Origin: Rhabdothermincola salaria
GTDB lineage: Bacteria; Actinomycetota; Acidimicrobiia; Acidimicrobiales; Acidimicrobilacustridaceae
Reading direction: 5' to 3'
NCBI RefSeq assembly: GCF_021246445.1
Contig: NZ_JAJQXW010000002.1
Location: 62,001 to 126,000 of the forward strand
DNA length: 64,000 bases
Shown: positions 50,181 to 59,046 of the stretch, piece by piece
Layout of the letters: each line of letters starts with the position of its first letter
Numbering within the stretch: the first letter of the stretch is position 1
The notes under the pieces: generated by a model
Databases searched by the model: none
What the model was told of the DNA's origin: nothing
What the model saw: only the letters and a program-made list of their open reading frames with translations
Program-made: the position numbers and the translations under genes

Positions 50181-51982
50181 CCGCCACGCTCGAACGCTCC
50201 GAGCGGCACCTGCGCGGCTCGCTGCTCGCCGCCGTGCCGTTGCTGGTCGCCGTGGCGTTGTTGATGGCCGGCAACGGGCTGACGTCCACCCTGCTCGGGA
50301 TCCGAGCCGGGCTCGAGGGCTTCGCCCCCGGGATCGTCGGTGTGGTGCTGGCCGGGTACTACCTCGGCTTCGCCGTCGGCTCGATGGTCGCTCCCAGCAC
50401 GATCACCCGCGTGGGCCACGTCCGGGTCTTCGCCGGCCTCGCCTCCCTGGCCTCGGCCGCCGTGCTCCTGCACGTCATCCGACCCGAGCCGCTGACCTGG
50501 TTCCTCCTGCGCGCCGTGACCGGCATCTGCATCTCCGGGCTGTACGTGGTGACCGAGACCTGGCTCAACGGCGCGGCCACCAACCGCACCCGAGGCACGC
50601 TGTTCTCCATCTACATGGTCGTCGTGGGCGGCTCGCTGCTCGGCGGACAGCTGCTGTTCTCGGTCACCGACCCCGCCGGGTTCGGCGCCTTCGTGATCGC
50701 GTCGGTGCTCGTGTCGCTCGCCGTCGTGCCGATCTCGCTGGCCGACGTCGTGGCCCCACCGACGGTGGACCCGGCGCCGCTGTCGTTCCGGGCCCTGGTC
50801 GCCACTGCGCCCTTGGCCGCCGTGGGCGCGGCGCTGTCCGGCTTCACGGGCGCGGCCATGATCGGCGCCGGCGTGGTCTACGCCGCCCAGTCCGGCTTCG
50901 ACAACATCGCGACGGCCCTGTTCATCGCCGCCACCCTCGCCGGCGGCCTGCTCCTGCAGCTGCCTCTCGGCGCCTGGTCGGACCGGACCGATCGACGGGT
51001 CGTCATCGCCGTCGCCGCCACGCTGGCGGCCGTCGTCGCCCTGGTGGCCGCCACCATCGACGCCGACCGACGCCTGATCATCATCGCCATGACCATGGTC
51101 GCCGGCGGGGTGACCTTCCCGTTGTACGCCCTCTGCAATGCCCACCTCAACGACTACCTCGACTCCGACCTCGTGGTGGCCGGCGGGGCCCGCATGGTGC
51201 TCGTCAACGGCATCGGCTCGGTGGCCGGCCCCATTCTCGGCGCCACCGCGGTGGGCGCGTTCGGGCCCGGTGGCCTCTTCGTGGTGGTGGCGATCGCCTA
51301 CCTCGTCATCGCCGTCTACGCCGTCTACCGCATGACCCGCCGCGCGGCGGTGAGCGAAGACGAGCGGGCGCCATTCGTGCCCTCGCCGGTGGGCCTCGGC
51401 GCCACCACCCCCTTCGTCGAGACCGACGTCGACGAGCTGTACCCCCCTCACGAGGGGGTCGTCGTGCTCGACGGGCGGGGGTTCACCTACCGCGAGAGGG
51501 GCAACGGTGCCCCCGTGGTCCTCATCCACGACCACGACCGCGGCTTCGCCTCCATGGCCGGTCTCCTTCCGGCCCTCGCCGCCGACGGCCTGCGGGCCAT
51601 CGCCCCGTTCCTCGGCGGTCGCGACGACACGACCGCGGCCGACGACGTGCCCGCCGAACCCGACCGCCAGGACCTCGACGATCTGCTCGGGGTCCTGCGC
51701 CACCTGGAGCTGCCGTGGATCACGGTCGTCGGCTGCGGCAGCGGGGCCGCGATGGCGCAGCGGTTCGCCACCGAGCACCCCGACCGGGTGGAGGCCATCG
51801 TGGTCCTCGTCGACGATCCCGCCGAGGTCACCACCGCCGACGAGGCCGACACGCCCTCCCGACCCCGGCTCGTGCTCGACCGCATCGCGCTCGACATCGA
51901 CCCCGAGGACGTCGCCGACGACATCACCGACTTCCTGCGCCACGAGGTGCACGTCCAGGTGAGCGGCCCCAGCAGCGTCTAG
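50177..51982 (+). CDS. MFS transporter fused to a degenerate alpha/beta-hydrolase domain
   Basis: A 601-residue protein. Residues 1-395 form a 12-helix major facilitator of the YcaD-like type (VVLAGYYLGFAVGSM; LGAWSDRTDRRVV as the loop motif between helices). A 30-residue linker leads to residues 425-601, which read as an alpha/beta hydrolase (GFTYRERGNGAPVVLIHDHDRG; VVGCGSGAAMAQRFATEHPDRVEAIVVL). Aligned with V-G-H-S-M-G-G, the nucleophile position is Gly and no catalytic His region follows, so the domain is probably non-enzymatic. It may bind the transported compound. Confidence 0.85.
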   Translation: MTATLERSERHLRGSLLAAVPLLVAVALLMAGNGLTSTLLGIRAGLEGFAPGIVGVVLAGYYLGFAVGSMVAPSTITRVGHVRVFAGLASLASAAVLLHVIRPEPLTWFLLRAVTGICISGLYVVTETWLNGAATNRTRGTLFSIYMVVVGGSLLGGQLLFSVTDPAGFGAFVIASVLVSLAVVPISLADVVAPPTVDPAPLSFRALVATAPLAAVGAALSGFTGAAMIGAGVVYAAQSGFDNIATALFIAATLAGGLLLQLPLGAWSDRTDRRVVIAVAATLAAVVALVAATIDADRRLIIIAMTMVAGGVTFPLYALCNAHLNDYLDSDLVVAGGARMVLVNGIGSVAGPILGATAVGAFGPGGLFVVVAIAYLVIAVYAVYRMTRRAAVSEDERAPFVPSPVGLGATTPFVETDVDELYPPHEGVVVLDGRGFTYRERGNGAPVVLIHDHDRGFASMAGLLPALAADGLRAIAPFLGGRDDTTAADDVPAEPDRQDLDDLLGVLRHLELPWITVVGCGSGAAMAQRFATEHPDRVEAIVVLVDDPAEVTTADEADTPSRPRLVLDRIALDIDPEDVADDITDFLRHEVHVQVSGPSSV

Positions 51983-52000
51983 GACCTGCCGCCTGCTCCG

Positions 52001-52032
52001 GTCAGCCGGTCAGCCGGTCAGCCGGTCAGCCG
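52001..52032. repeat. Four perfect tandem 8-bp units at the 3' end of the SARP gene
   Basis: GTCAGCCG occurs four times. On the minus strand each unit carries TGA, and an 8-bp step places one stop in every reading frame; the regulator ends at the TGA at 52028-52026. See the finding. Confidence 0.9.
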
Positions 52033-55000
52033 GGCGGACGGGCGGGCACCAGCACCCCCAGCTCCGCCATCCGCTCCCGGTAGCGCTCCCACGCCGCCGA
52101 CGCCTGCCCGTGGGCACCCAGGGCCCGCAGGGCGTCGACGAGGCCACGGTGGGCCGATTCGTCGTAGGGGTCGTCGGCGAGGAGCGTCCGGAAGCCCTCG
52201 GAGGCGCCCAGGTGGTCGCCGACCGCGACCGCCTCGGTGGCCGAGAGCCGCAGCACCCGCACGTAGGCGGCGGTGGTCTCGGACCGGAAGGCCTCGGCCC
52301 ACGGCGCGTAGGGCTCGTCGGGCAGCGCCTCGCCCCGGTAGGCGTCGCGGGCGGCCCGCAGGTGATCGACCGCGTCGGGGGCGCGCGCCGCGTGGGCCGC
52401 GACCGCGTCGTCGGCCAGGGCGAGGAAGCGCTCGGCATCGACGGCGACGGTCCTGGTGTCGAGCCGGATGGCACCCGCCTCGGTGACGACGTGGGTGTTG
52501 GTCGGACCACGGCGCTCGGGATCGAGCGAGCGCCGCACGGTCGACAACGCCACGGACAGGCGGTTGGACAGCACCTCGGGGTCCTCTCCGGGCCACAGCA
52601 GGTCCATCATCGTCTCGCGGGGCACAGGGGCGCCTCGGCGGGCCACGAGGATCTTCAACAGCTCACGGGCCTTGCGGGAGGTCCAGGTGGCCACCGAGCC
52701 GTCGAGGGCGGTCACCTCGAACGTGCCCAGCACGGCGAGCGACGGCCGTCCGGGAGGGTCGAGCGGCCGGGGCGCGTCGGCCCGCGCCACCACGGCGCCC
52801 GGCGCCGGGGGGCGGCGCCGGGCGAGGCGGGCGACGAGCTCCTCGAGGCGGGGCACGAGCACGGTCAGCTGCAGCTCGCGCACCGCCACCTCGGCTTCGG
52901 CGACCAGCGCCTCGACGCGGCCGGCGTCCCCCCGGTCCAGGTCGAGCAGCGTGCCGGCCAGGGCCAGCTGGGCTTGCGCCAACCAGGGCCGGGCCCCGAG
53001 GCGGGCGCAGACGGCGACGGCGCGATCCAGGTGGGCGACGCCTTCGTCCACGTGGCCGAGCCTCAACGCCAGCCGCCCGAGGGGGCGGGCCACCGAACCC
53101 CACACCGCCGCGCCCATACCGATGGGGACCACGTGGTCGGCGTAGGGCAGCAGCGCATCCCAGAGCTCGGCGACCACGGCGTCGTCGGCCAGGTCGGCGG
53201 CGGCGTCGGCGGCCGTCACCAGGGTCAGCAACGTGTGCTGCCCGGACACCATGGCGGCGGGCGAGGGGACGCGGGCCAGGGCCCCGCGGGCGGCATCGGC
53301 CCGACCGTCTCCCCACCACAGCCAGGCCAGAACCGCATCCCACAACGGCTCCTCGGGCTCGAGGCGCCCCATCTCCAGGTAGACGGGTTCCATCTCCGCG
53401 ATCCGTCCCCGCATCCAGAGAGCCACCCCGAGCTGACCGCCGTAGACCCCGGGCCCGTCGGGGTCCTCGAGCTCCTCGGCGATGGCCAGGCACTCGAGCG
53501 CCAACCGCTCCACCTGGTCGTGACGCCCGTCGAGCATCGCTCGCATGCAGCGGAACCACAGGGCGTGGCGTGCGAAGCGGGGTTCGGCGATGGTCCCGAG
53601 GACGTCGTCCTGGGCCGCCAGCTCCGCGTCGAGCTCACGCACGTCGCCGCGCTCCAGCAGGGCCCCCATCAGCAGGAAGCGGCCGTGCACGGCGAGGTCG
53701 TGCTCGCCGGTGTCCTCGGCCAGCGCCACGATCTCGCGCGCCGCCTCGAGGCGTCGACCGAGGGTGGCCGGGCCCAGATCGACGACGCTGGCGGCCACGA
53801 GCGCGATGCCCAACGCCACCGGGTCGCCCACCCGCCGGGCCATGGTCACGGCGTCGGCGGCGGCCCGTCGCGCCCCGGCGACCCGGGAGGTGACGGTGGA
53901 CGACGCCAGGTTGGCCAGCAGCCGGACCCGCTCGGTTCCGTCAGTCCCGGGGAGGGCCGCGAGGGCCTCCGTGCACTGGGCCGCCCGCTCCCGTGAGACG
54001 TCGCCGGTGAAGAAGTACTCGATGCCGTGGCGCGCCGCGATGCGGGCCCGGAAGGTCGGGTCGGGGACCTGGCGGGCCGCCGCCCAGGCTCGGGCGTAGG
54101 CCGGCTCGGCGGCCGGTCGACCGAAGGCCCGGGCCGAGGCCCCGGCGAGCTCGAAGCTCGTCGCCGCGATCATCCGGACCTCGTCGGGATGGTCGTCGAG
54201 CGCCTCGAGCGCCCTCTGGAGGTGGGTGACGGCGTCCTCGTGGGCGAACGACGCGGTGGCCACCTCGGCGGCGAGCGTGCAGGCCGCCACCGCCTCACGC
54301 CAGACGTCGGGGCCGGCCGCACAGAGGTGGTGGGCGCAGATCGCGGCCGAGGCACCGTGCTCGGCGGCGCGGGCGGCGGCGAGGCGGTGCAGCTGCTCGC
54401 GCCGGCCGGGCGGCACCGAGTCGGCCGCCACCTCGGCCAGCAGCGGATGGGTGAAGCGCAGCGACCGTCGCTCGCCGAGCACGCGGGCCGCGACCGCCCG
54501 ACCGAGGAGCTCCTCGGTCCGGTCGAGCGGAACGCCGACCAAGGCAGCCACGTCGGGTGCCGTCCCGCCCGGGCCGAGCACGGCCCGGGCCGCCAGCACC
54601 TCGGTCACCTCCGGTCCGAGCGCGGCCAGGCGGGTGCGTACCGCGGTGGCCAGCGCCGCCATGCCGATCTCGGGGACCGAACCCGTGGGGTCGGCCGTCG
54701 CCTGCAGGACCTGCTCGACGTAGAGGGGGTTGCCGCCCGTGAGGGCGTAGAGGTCGGCAGCTCGGTGGACGTCGCCGGTGAGCTCGGCCACCGCCTCCAC
54801 GTCGAGCCCGTGGAGGGGGACGACCTCGGCGACGTGGCGTAGCGCACCGAGGGCGTCGGCCACCCGATCGGTGACCTCCTCCCCCGTGCGCACGGTCGCC
54901 ACCACCGCGACGTCGGCCGTGCGGAGGTGCGCCAGCACGAACCGCAACAACGACAGGGTCGGCGGGTCGGCCCGGTGGAGGTCGTCGAGGACCAGCAGGA

Positions 55001-55406
55001 GCGGGGCACGGGACGCGGCGCTGTGCAGCGCAGCAGCGACGGCGTCGAACAACTCGAAGCGGTCTCGAGCCGTCTCCCCCTCGAGCACGAGCGGCGCCAG
55101 CTCCACCCCTCCCGTCCGCCCCCGGAGCTGGCGCACGATCTGGGTCCACGGCCAGTACGGCGGCGTCCCCGACTCGTCCCAGCAGGTGGCCCAGGCCACG
55201 CTGCGACCCGTGCGCCGGGCCACCCCCGTGGTCTCGACGGCGAGGCGGGTCTTGCCGATGCCGGCGTCGCCGACGATCAGGTGGAGTCGGGCTCCCCTCG
55301 CCGTGGGCTCGGTGAACGAGAGGGTGAGGGCCGCCAGCTCGTGGGCGCGCCCGACGAACCCGTCTGGGTCCGAGGCGGTAGCGCCTCGTGGGCGTGGGAC
55401 GACCAT
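52026..55406 (-). CDS. AAA-TPR-SARP transcriptional regulator with C-terminal DNA-binding domain
   Basis: A 1126-residue regulator. Residues 1-300 form a STAND/AAA ATPase (GFVGRAHEL; Walker A VGDAGIGKTRLA; Walker B LLLVLDDLHRADP). Residues 300-850 are helical repeats. The C-terminus has an OmpR-like winged helix (TWTSRKARELLKILVARRG; LSVALSTVRRSLDP) and a bacterial transcriptional activation domain. In most SARP-large regulators the DNA-binding part is N-terminal, so the order is reversed here. The ATG 55406 is chosen; GTG 55430 would add eight residues. It is divergent from nothing; upstream lies the GH65 gene in the same direction. Confidence 0.88.
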   Translation of the reverse strand: MVVPRPRGATASDPDGFVGRAHELAALTLSFTEPTARGARLHLIVGDAGIGKTRLAVETTGVARRTGRSVAWATCWDESGTPPYWPWTQIVRQLRGRTGGVELAPLVLEGETARDRFELFDAVAAALHSAASRAPLLLVLDDLHRADPPTLSLLRFVLAHLRTADVAVVATVRTGEEVTDRVADALGALRHVAEVVPLHGLDVEAVAELTGDVHRAADLYALTGGNPLYVEQVLQATADPTGSVPEIGMAALATAVRTRLAALGPEVTEVLAARAVLGPGGTAPDVAALVGVPLDRTEELLGRAVAARVLGERRSLRFTHPLLAEVAADSVPPGRREQLHRLAAARAAEHGASAAICAHHLCAAGPDVWREAVAACTLAAEVATASFAHEDAVTHLQRALEALDDHPDEVRMIAATSFELAGASARAFGRPAAEPAYARAWAAARQVPDPTFRARIAARHGIEYFFTGDVSRERAAQCTEALAALPGTDGTERVRLLANLASSTVTSRVAGARRAAADAVTMARRVGDPVALGIALVAASVVDLGPATLGRRLEAAREIVALAEDTGEHDLAVHGRFLLMGALLERGDVRELDAELAAQDDVLGTIAEPRFARHALWFRCMRAMLDGRHDQVERLALECLAIAEELEDPDGPGVYGGQLGVALWMRGRIAEMEPVYLEMGRLEPEEPLWDAVLAWLWWGDGRADAARGALARVPSPAAMVSGQHTLLTLVTAADAAADLADDAVVAELWDALLPYADHVVPIGMGAAVWGSVARPLGRLALRLGHVDEGVAHLDRAVAVCARLGARPWLAQAQLALAGTLLDLDRGDAGRVEALVAEAEVAVRELQLTVLVPRLEELVARLARRRPPAPGAVVARADAPRPLDPPGRPSLAVLGTFEVTALDGSVATWTSRKARELLKILVARRGAPVPRETMMDLLWPGEDPEVLSNRLSVALSTVRRSLDPERRGPTNTHVVTEAGAIRLDTRTVAVDAERFLALADDAVAAHAARAPDAVDHLRAARDAYRGEALPDEPYAPWAEAFRSETTAAYVRVLRLSATEAVAVGDHLGASEGFRTLLADDPYDESAHRGLVDALRALGAHGQASAAWERYRERMAELGVLVPARPPG

Positions 55407-55467
55407 CTCGGCGACGACGGTAGCCCCCACCGCTCGGCGGGTCGGGGCCGAGACGAGCGGGAGGTGA

Positions 55468-57852
55468 TCAGTTGGGGATGCGCATCGGCGGGTCGCTGTC
55501 GGCGCCGACGCCGCGGCGGAGCGGCTCTCGCCCCACCGGCGGCGTCACGACCCGATCGGCCGCACGGGGCCGCAGCGGGCGCTCCAGCGGCAGCCCGTGG
55601 GTCACGGTCACCAGCTCACCGGCGTGGAGGAACTCGAGCGGCAGCCCGTCGAGCAGGCGGTAGCGGACGAGATCCGGCTCGATGACCACCTCCAGACGTC
55701 GCCCCCGGTACACCAGGCGGAACGTCATGCGTTCGAGCGGAGCCGGGAGGCACGGATCGAAGCGCAGGATGGGCCCGTGGTCACGCATCCCCCCGAAGCC
55801 GGCCACCACCGCCAACCATCCTCCGGCCAGAGCCGCCAGGTGGAGACCGTCGTCGGTGTTGCCGGCCACGTCGCGCAGGTCGACCAGGGCGCTCTCGCGG
55901 AGGTAGTCGTAGGCCAGGTCGACGTGGCCCACCTCGGCGGCCACGATCGCCTGGATGCACGCCGAGAGCGACGAGTCGCGCACGGTGATGGTCTCGTAGA
56001 AGGCGAAGTCCCGGGCCTTCTGCTCGTCGTCGAAGTGGTCGCCGCACGTGTACAGGGCGAAGACCAGGTCGGCCTGCTTCACGACCTGGCTGGAGTACAG
56101 CAGGTAGTAGGGGTAGTGCAACAGCAGCGGGAAGTACTCCGGGTCGGTGCCCGCGAAGTCCCAGCGCCGGTAGCGGGTGAACCCCTCCGACTGCGCCGTC
56201 ACCCCCAGCTCCTCGTCGTAGGGCACGACGATCGCATCGGCCGCCTCGCACCAGGCCTGCACCTCGTCCTCGTCGACCCCGAGCTCCGCGGCGCGGTAGG
56301 GGTGGCGGCTGGCCACCTCGGCGGCGGCGCGCAGGTTCCGGGCGGCCATGAGGTTGGTGAAGGTGTTGTTGTCGACGAGCGCGGTGTACTCGTCGGGGCC
56401 GGTGACCCCGTCGATGCGGAAGCAGCCGGACGCGTCGTGGTGGCCGAGGGATCGCCACAGCCGGGCCGTCTCCACCAAGAGGTCGAGGCCGGGACCTCGC
56501 TCGAAGTCGTTGTCGCCCGTGGCGCCGACGTAGCGCCGCACCGCATCGGCGACCCCGGCGTTGAGGTGGAAGGCGGCGGTGCCCGCCGGCCAGTAGCCCG
56601 AGCACTCCTCGCCCCGGATCGTCCGCCACGGGAACGCCGCCCCGTCGAGGCCCAGCTCCTCGGCCCGAGCCCGTCCCTGGGGCAGGATCGAGTGGCGCCA
56701 CAGGAGGGCGTCGCGAGCGACGTCCGGAGTGGCGTAGCTCAGGACCCGCAAGAGATAGGTATCCATGTCCCAGAAGGAGTGGCCGTCGTAGCCCCGACCG
56801 GTGAGGCCCTTGGCGGGTATGGCCCGGCGCTCCGCCCTGGCGGCCGACTGGACCACCTGGAAGATCCCGAAGCGCAGGGCCTGCTGCAGCTCGGGGTCGC
56901 CCTCGACCTCGATGTCGGCGCGATCCCACACGTCGTCGAGGAAGTCTCGCTGGGCCAGGCGCAGCCCCTCCCACCCACTGCGCTTGGCGGCCTCGACAGC
57001 GGCATCGACCTGGTCGCGCAGCGCCGGCATGGAGCGCTGGCTCGACCAGCCGTAGGCGACGAACTTGACCACCGAGAGGGTCTGGCCCGGTTCGAGCTCG
57101 GTGCTCACCGTGACGCGAGCCAGATCGGGGTCGCTCTCGGAGGCGGTGACCGTGCCCGACGGCCCGTCGATCACGTGGTCCATGCCGGCCGCCATGAGCA
57201 GCCCACTGGCCCGCGTGCGGTGCCCGAGGGCTGCCTCGAGGTCGTGGTGGGTGTGGTACTCCCCGACGAGCGGCGCCCGCAGAGCGGCCGCGGCACGCGG
57301 GTCGGCCACCTGATCGGGCACCGGCTCGTTGGCCACCAGGGTGGACTGCACGACGATGCGCAGCGGCTGATCGAGGGCCTGCACCTCGTACTGGATGGCC
57401 ACGACGGCCCGGTGCGAGAACGAGACGAGGCGGGTGGAGTGGACCCGCACCCGCTTGCCGGCAGGGGACCGCCACTCGACGAGTCGGCGCAGGACGCCGT
57501 CGCGCATGTCGAGGCTGCGCTCGTGGCGCTCGAGCTCGCCGTGGCGCACGTCGAAGGGCTCGTCGTCGACCAGCAGCCGCAGGAGCTTGCCGTTGGTCAC
57601 GTTGATGAGCGTCTGGCCCTCTTCGGGATAGCCGTAGCCACCCTCGGCGTAGGGCAGCGGGAGCGTCTCGAAGAAGGCGTTCAGGTACGTGCCCGGCGTG
57701 CCGTGCGGCTCGCCCTCGTCGAGGTTGCCCCGTATGCCCACGTGACCGTTGGACAGGGCGAAGATCGACTCCGTCTGGGCGAGGTGGTCGAAGGTGAGCT
57801 GTCGCTCGGTGATCGACCACGGCTCCACCTGGAACACTTCGGCGTCGATCAC
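55468..57852 (-). CDS. GH65 glycoside hydrolase/phosphorylase
   Basis: A 794-residue enzyme of the GH65 family (trehalose, maltose, kojibiose phosphorylases or hydrolases). The catalytic acid Glu is in DGVTGPDEYTALVDNN near residue 483; FWDMDTYLL near 360 and GLHLAALAGGW near 665 match the substrate and phosphate sites. No signal peptide: cytosolic disaccharide metabolism. A GH15 trehalase-like gene elsewhere in the window suggests active trehalose or glucan turnover. A possible TAGCGT -10 lies about 38 nt upstream and GGAGG precedes the ATG. Confidence 0.92.
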   Translation of the reverse strand: MIDAEVFQVEPWSITERQLTFDHLAQTESIFALSNGHVGIRGNLDEGEPHGTPGTYLNAFFETLPLPYAEGGYGYPEEGQTLINVTNGKLLRLLVDDEPFDVRHGELERHERSLDMRDGVLRRLVEWRSPAGKRVRVHSTRLVSFSHRAVVAIQYEVQALDQPLRIVVQSTLVANEPVPDQVADPRAAAALRAPLVGEYHTHHDLEAALGHRTRASGLLMAAGMDHVIDGPSGTVTASESDPDLARVTVSTELEPGQTLSVVKFVAYGWSSQRSMPALRDQVDAAVEAAKRSGWEGLRLAQRDFLDDVWDRADIEVEGDPELQQALRFGIFQVVQSAARAERRAIPAKGLTGRGYDGHSFWDMDTYLLRVLSYATPDVARDALLWRHSILPQGRARAEELGLDGAAFPWRTIRGEECSGYWPAGTAAFHLNAGVADAVRRYVGATGDNDFERGPGLDLLVETARLWRSLGHHDASGCFRIDGVTGPDEYTALVDNNTFTNLMAARNLRAAAEVASRHPYRAAELGVDEDEVQAWCEAADAIVVPYDEELGVTAQSEGFTRYRRWDFAGTDPEYFPLLLHYPYYLLYSSQVVKQADLVFALYTCGDHFDDEQKARDFAFYETITVRDSSLSACIQAIVAAEVGHVDLAYDYLRESALVDLRDVAGNTDDGLHLAALAGGWLAVVAGFGGMRDHGPILRFDPCLPAPLERMTFRLVYRGRRLEVVIEPDLVRYRLLDGLPLEFLHAGELVTVTHGLPLERPLRPRAADRVVTPPVGREPLRRGVGADSDPPMRIPN

Positions 57853-57972
57853 ACTGCCTCCACGGCCGTCGCGGGTCAGCGACCGACGCTAGCGCCGCCC
57901 AACCCCCGCGAGCGCCACCCTCGCGTCGGCACCTCGACCCGGCGCCGAGGCGACGTGCGGTAGAACGGTCCG

Positions 57973-59046
57973 GTGACCTCCCCCGACGACGACCTGACGA
58001 CCCTGGCCACGTGGTTGGAGCCGCGGCTGGGCGACGCCCGTGATCTGCGCCTCGAGGCCGCCGGCAAGCCGAGCAGCGGCTTCTCCGCCGAGACGACGAT
58101 CCTCTCCGCCACCTGGACCGGTCCGGACGGCGCGCGGTCGGAGCGCCTCGTGCTGCGCCGGGAGACGCCGGACCCGCCGGTCTACCCCACACAGGTTCCC
58201 GGCCTCACCACCGAGGTCGACATCCAGTACCGCGTGATGGAGGCGCTGTCCCGGGCCGGCACCGTGCCCATCGCTCCCCTCCACGGCTACGAAGCCGACC
58301 CCGCGGTCCTCGGGGCGCCCTTCTTCGTGATGGGCTTCGTCGACGGGGTGGTGCCCATCGAGTCGCCCATGTACACCCTCGAGGGGTTCTTCACCGAGCT
58401 CGCCCCTGATCGTCGCCGGGTCATGCTCGACGCCGGGATGGCCGCCATGGCGGCCGTGCACGCGATCGACTGGCGCGGCGCCGGCCTCGACTGGTTGCTC
58501 GCCCCCGGCGCCTCCCCCGACACCACCCACCAACTCGACCTGTGGGAGGCCTACGGCGAGCGCGAGCTGGCCGGGCGCCACCACCCGGTGTGGGAACGGG
58601 GCCTGGCCTGGCTGAAGGCCGACGTGCCCGCCGGTTCGACCCCGGCGCTGTGCTGGGGCGACCCCCGCCCCGGCAACGTGATCTGGCGCGACGAGCAGCC
58701 CATCTGCCTCACCGACTTCGAGGCGGCCTGCCTCGCGCCACCCGAGGTCGACCTCGGCTGGTGGCTGATGTCGGATCGCTGGGCCCACGAGATCTCCGGG
58801 GTCGAGCGCCTCGACGGCGAGCCCACCCGCGCCCAGCAGACCGCCGCCTACGAGGCCGCCGCCGGCCGTTCGGTCGGCGGCACCACCTGGTGGGAGGTCT
58901 TCGCCGCGATGCGCTACACGGCGATCGTCGTGCGGGTCATGAACCGCATGGTCGACCGCGGGCACCTGCCGGCCGACCAGACCATCTGGCTGGAGAACCC
59001 GGCGGCCGCCTGCCTGGCCCACCTCCTCGAGGAGATCGACGCATGA
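57973..59046 (+). CDS. APH-family phosphotransferase (ACAD10/11-like)
   Basis: A 357-residue aminoglycoside-phosphotransferase-fold protein. The catalytic loop reads CWGDPRPGNVIW near residue 222, so the usual His of HGD is Trp while Asp and Asn are kept; the metal-binding Asp is in LTDFEAACLAPPEVDLGW. In eukaryotic ACAD11 this fold phosphorylates 4-hydroxyacyl-CoA; a similar role on a hydroxy-acid CoA is plausible. TAGAAC six bases before the GTG suggests leaderless transcription. It overlaps the next gene by ATGA. Confidence 0.85.
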   Translation: MTSPDDDLTTLATWLEPRLGDARDLRLEAAGKPSSGFSAETTILSATWTGPDGARSERLVLRRETPDPPVYPTQVPGLTTEVDIQYRVMEALSRAGTVPIAPLHGYEADPAVLGAPFFVMGFVDGVVPIESPMYTLEGFFTELAPDRRRVMLDAGMAAMAAVHAIDWRGAGLDWLLAPGASPDTTHQLDLWEAYGERELAGRHHPVWERGLAWLKADVPAGSTPALCWGDPRPGNVIWRDEQPICLTDFEAACLAPPEVDLGWWLMSDRWAHEISGVERLDGEPTRAQQTAAYEAAAGRSVGGTTWWEVFAAMRYTAIVVRVMNRMVDRGHLPADQTIWLENPAAACLAHLLEEIDA

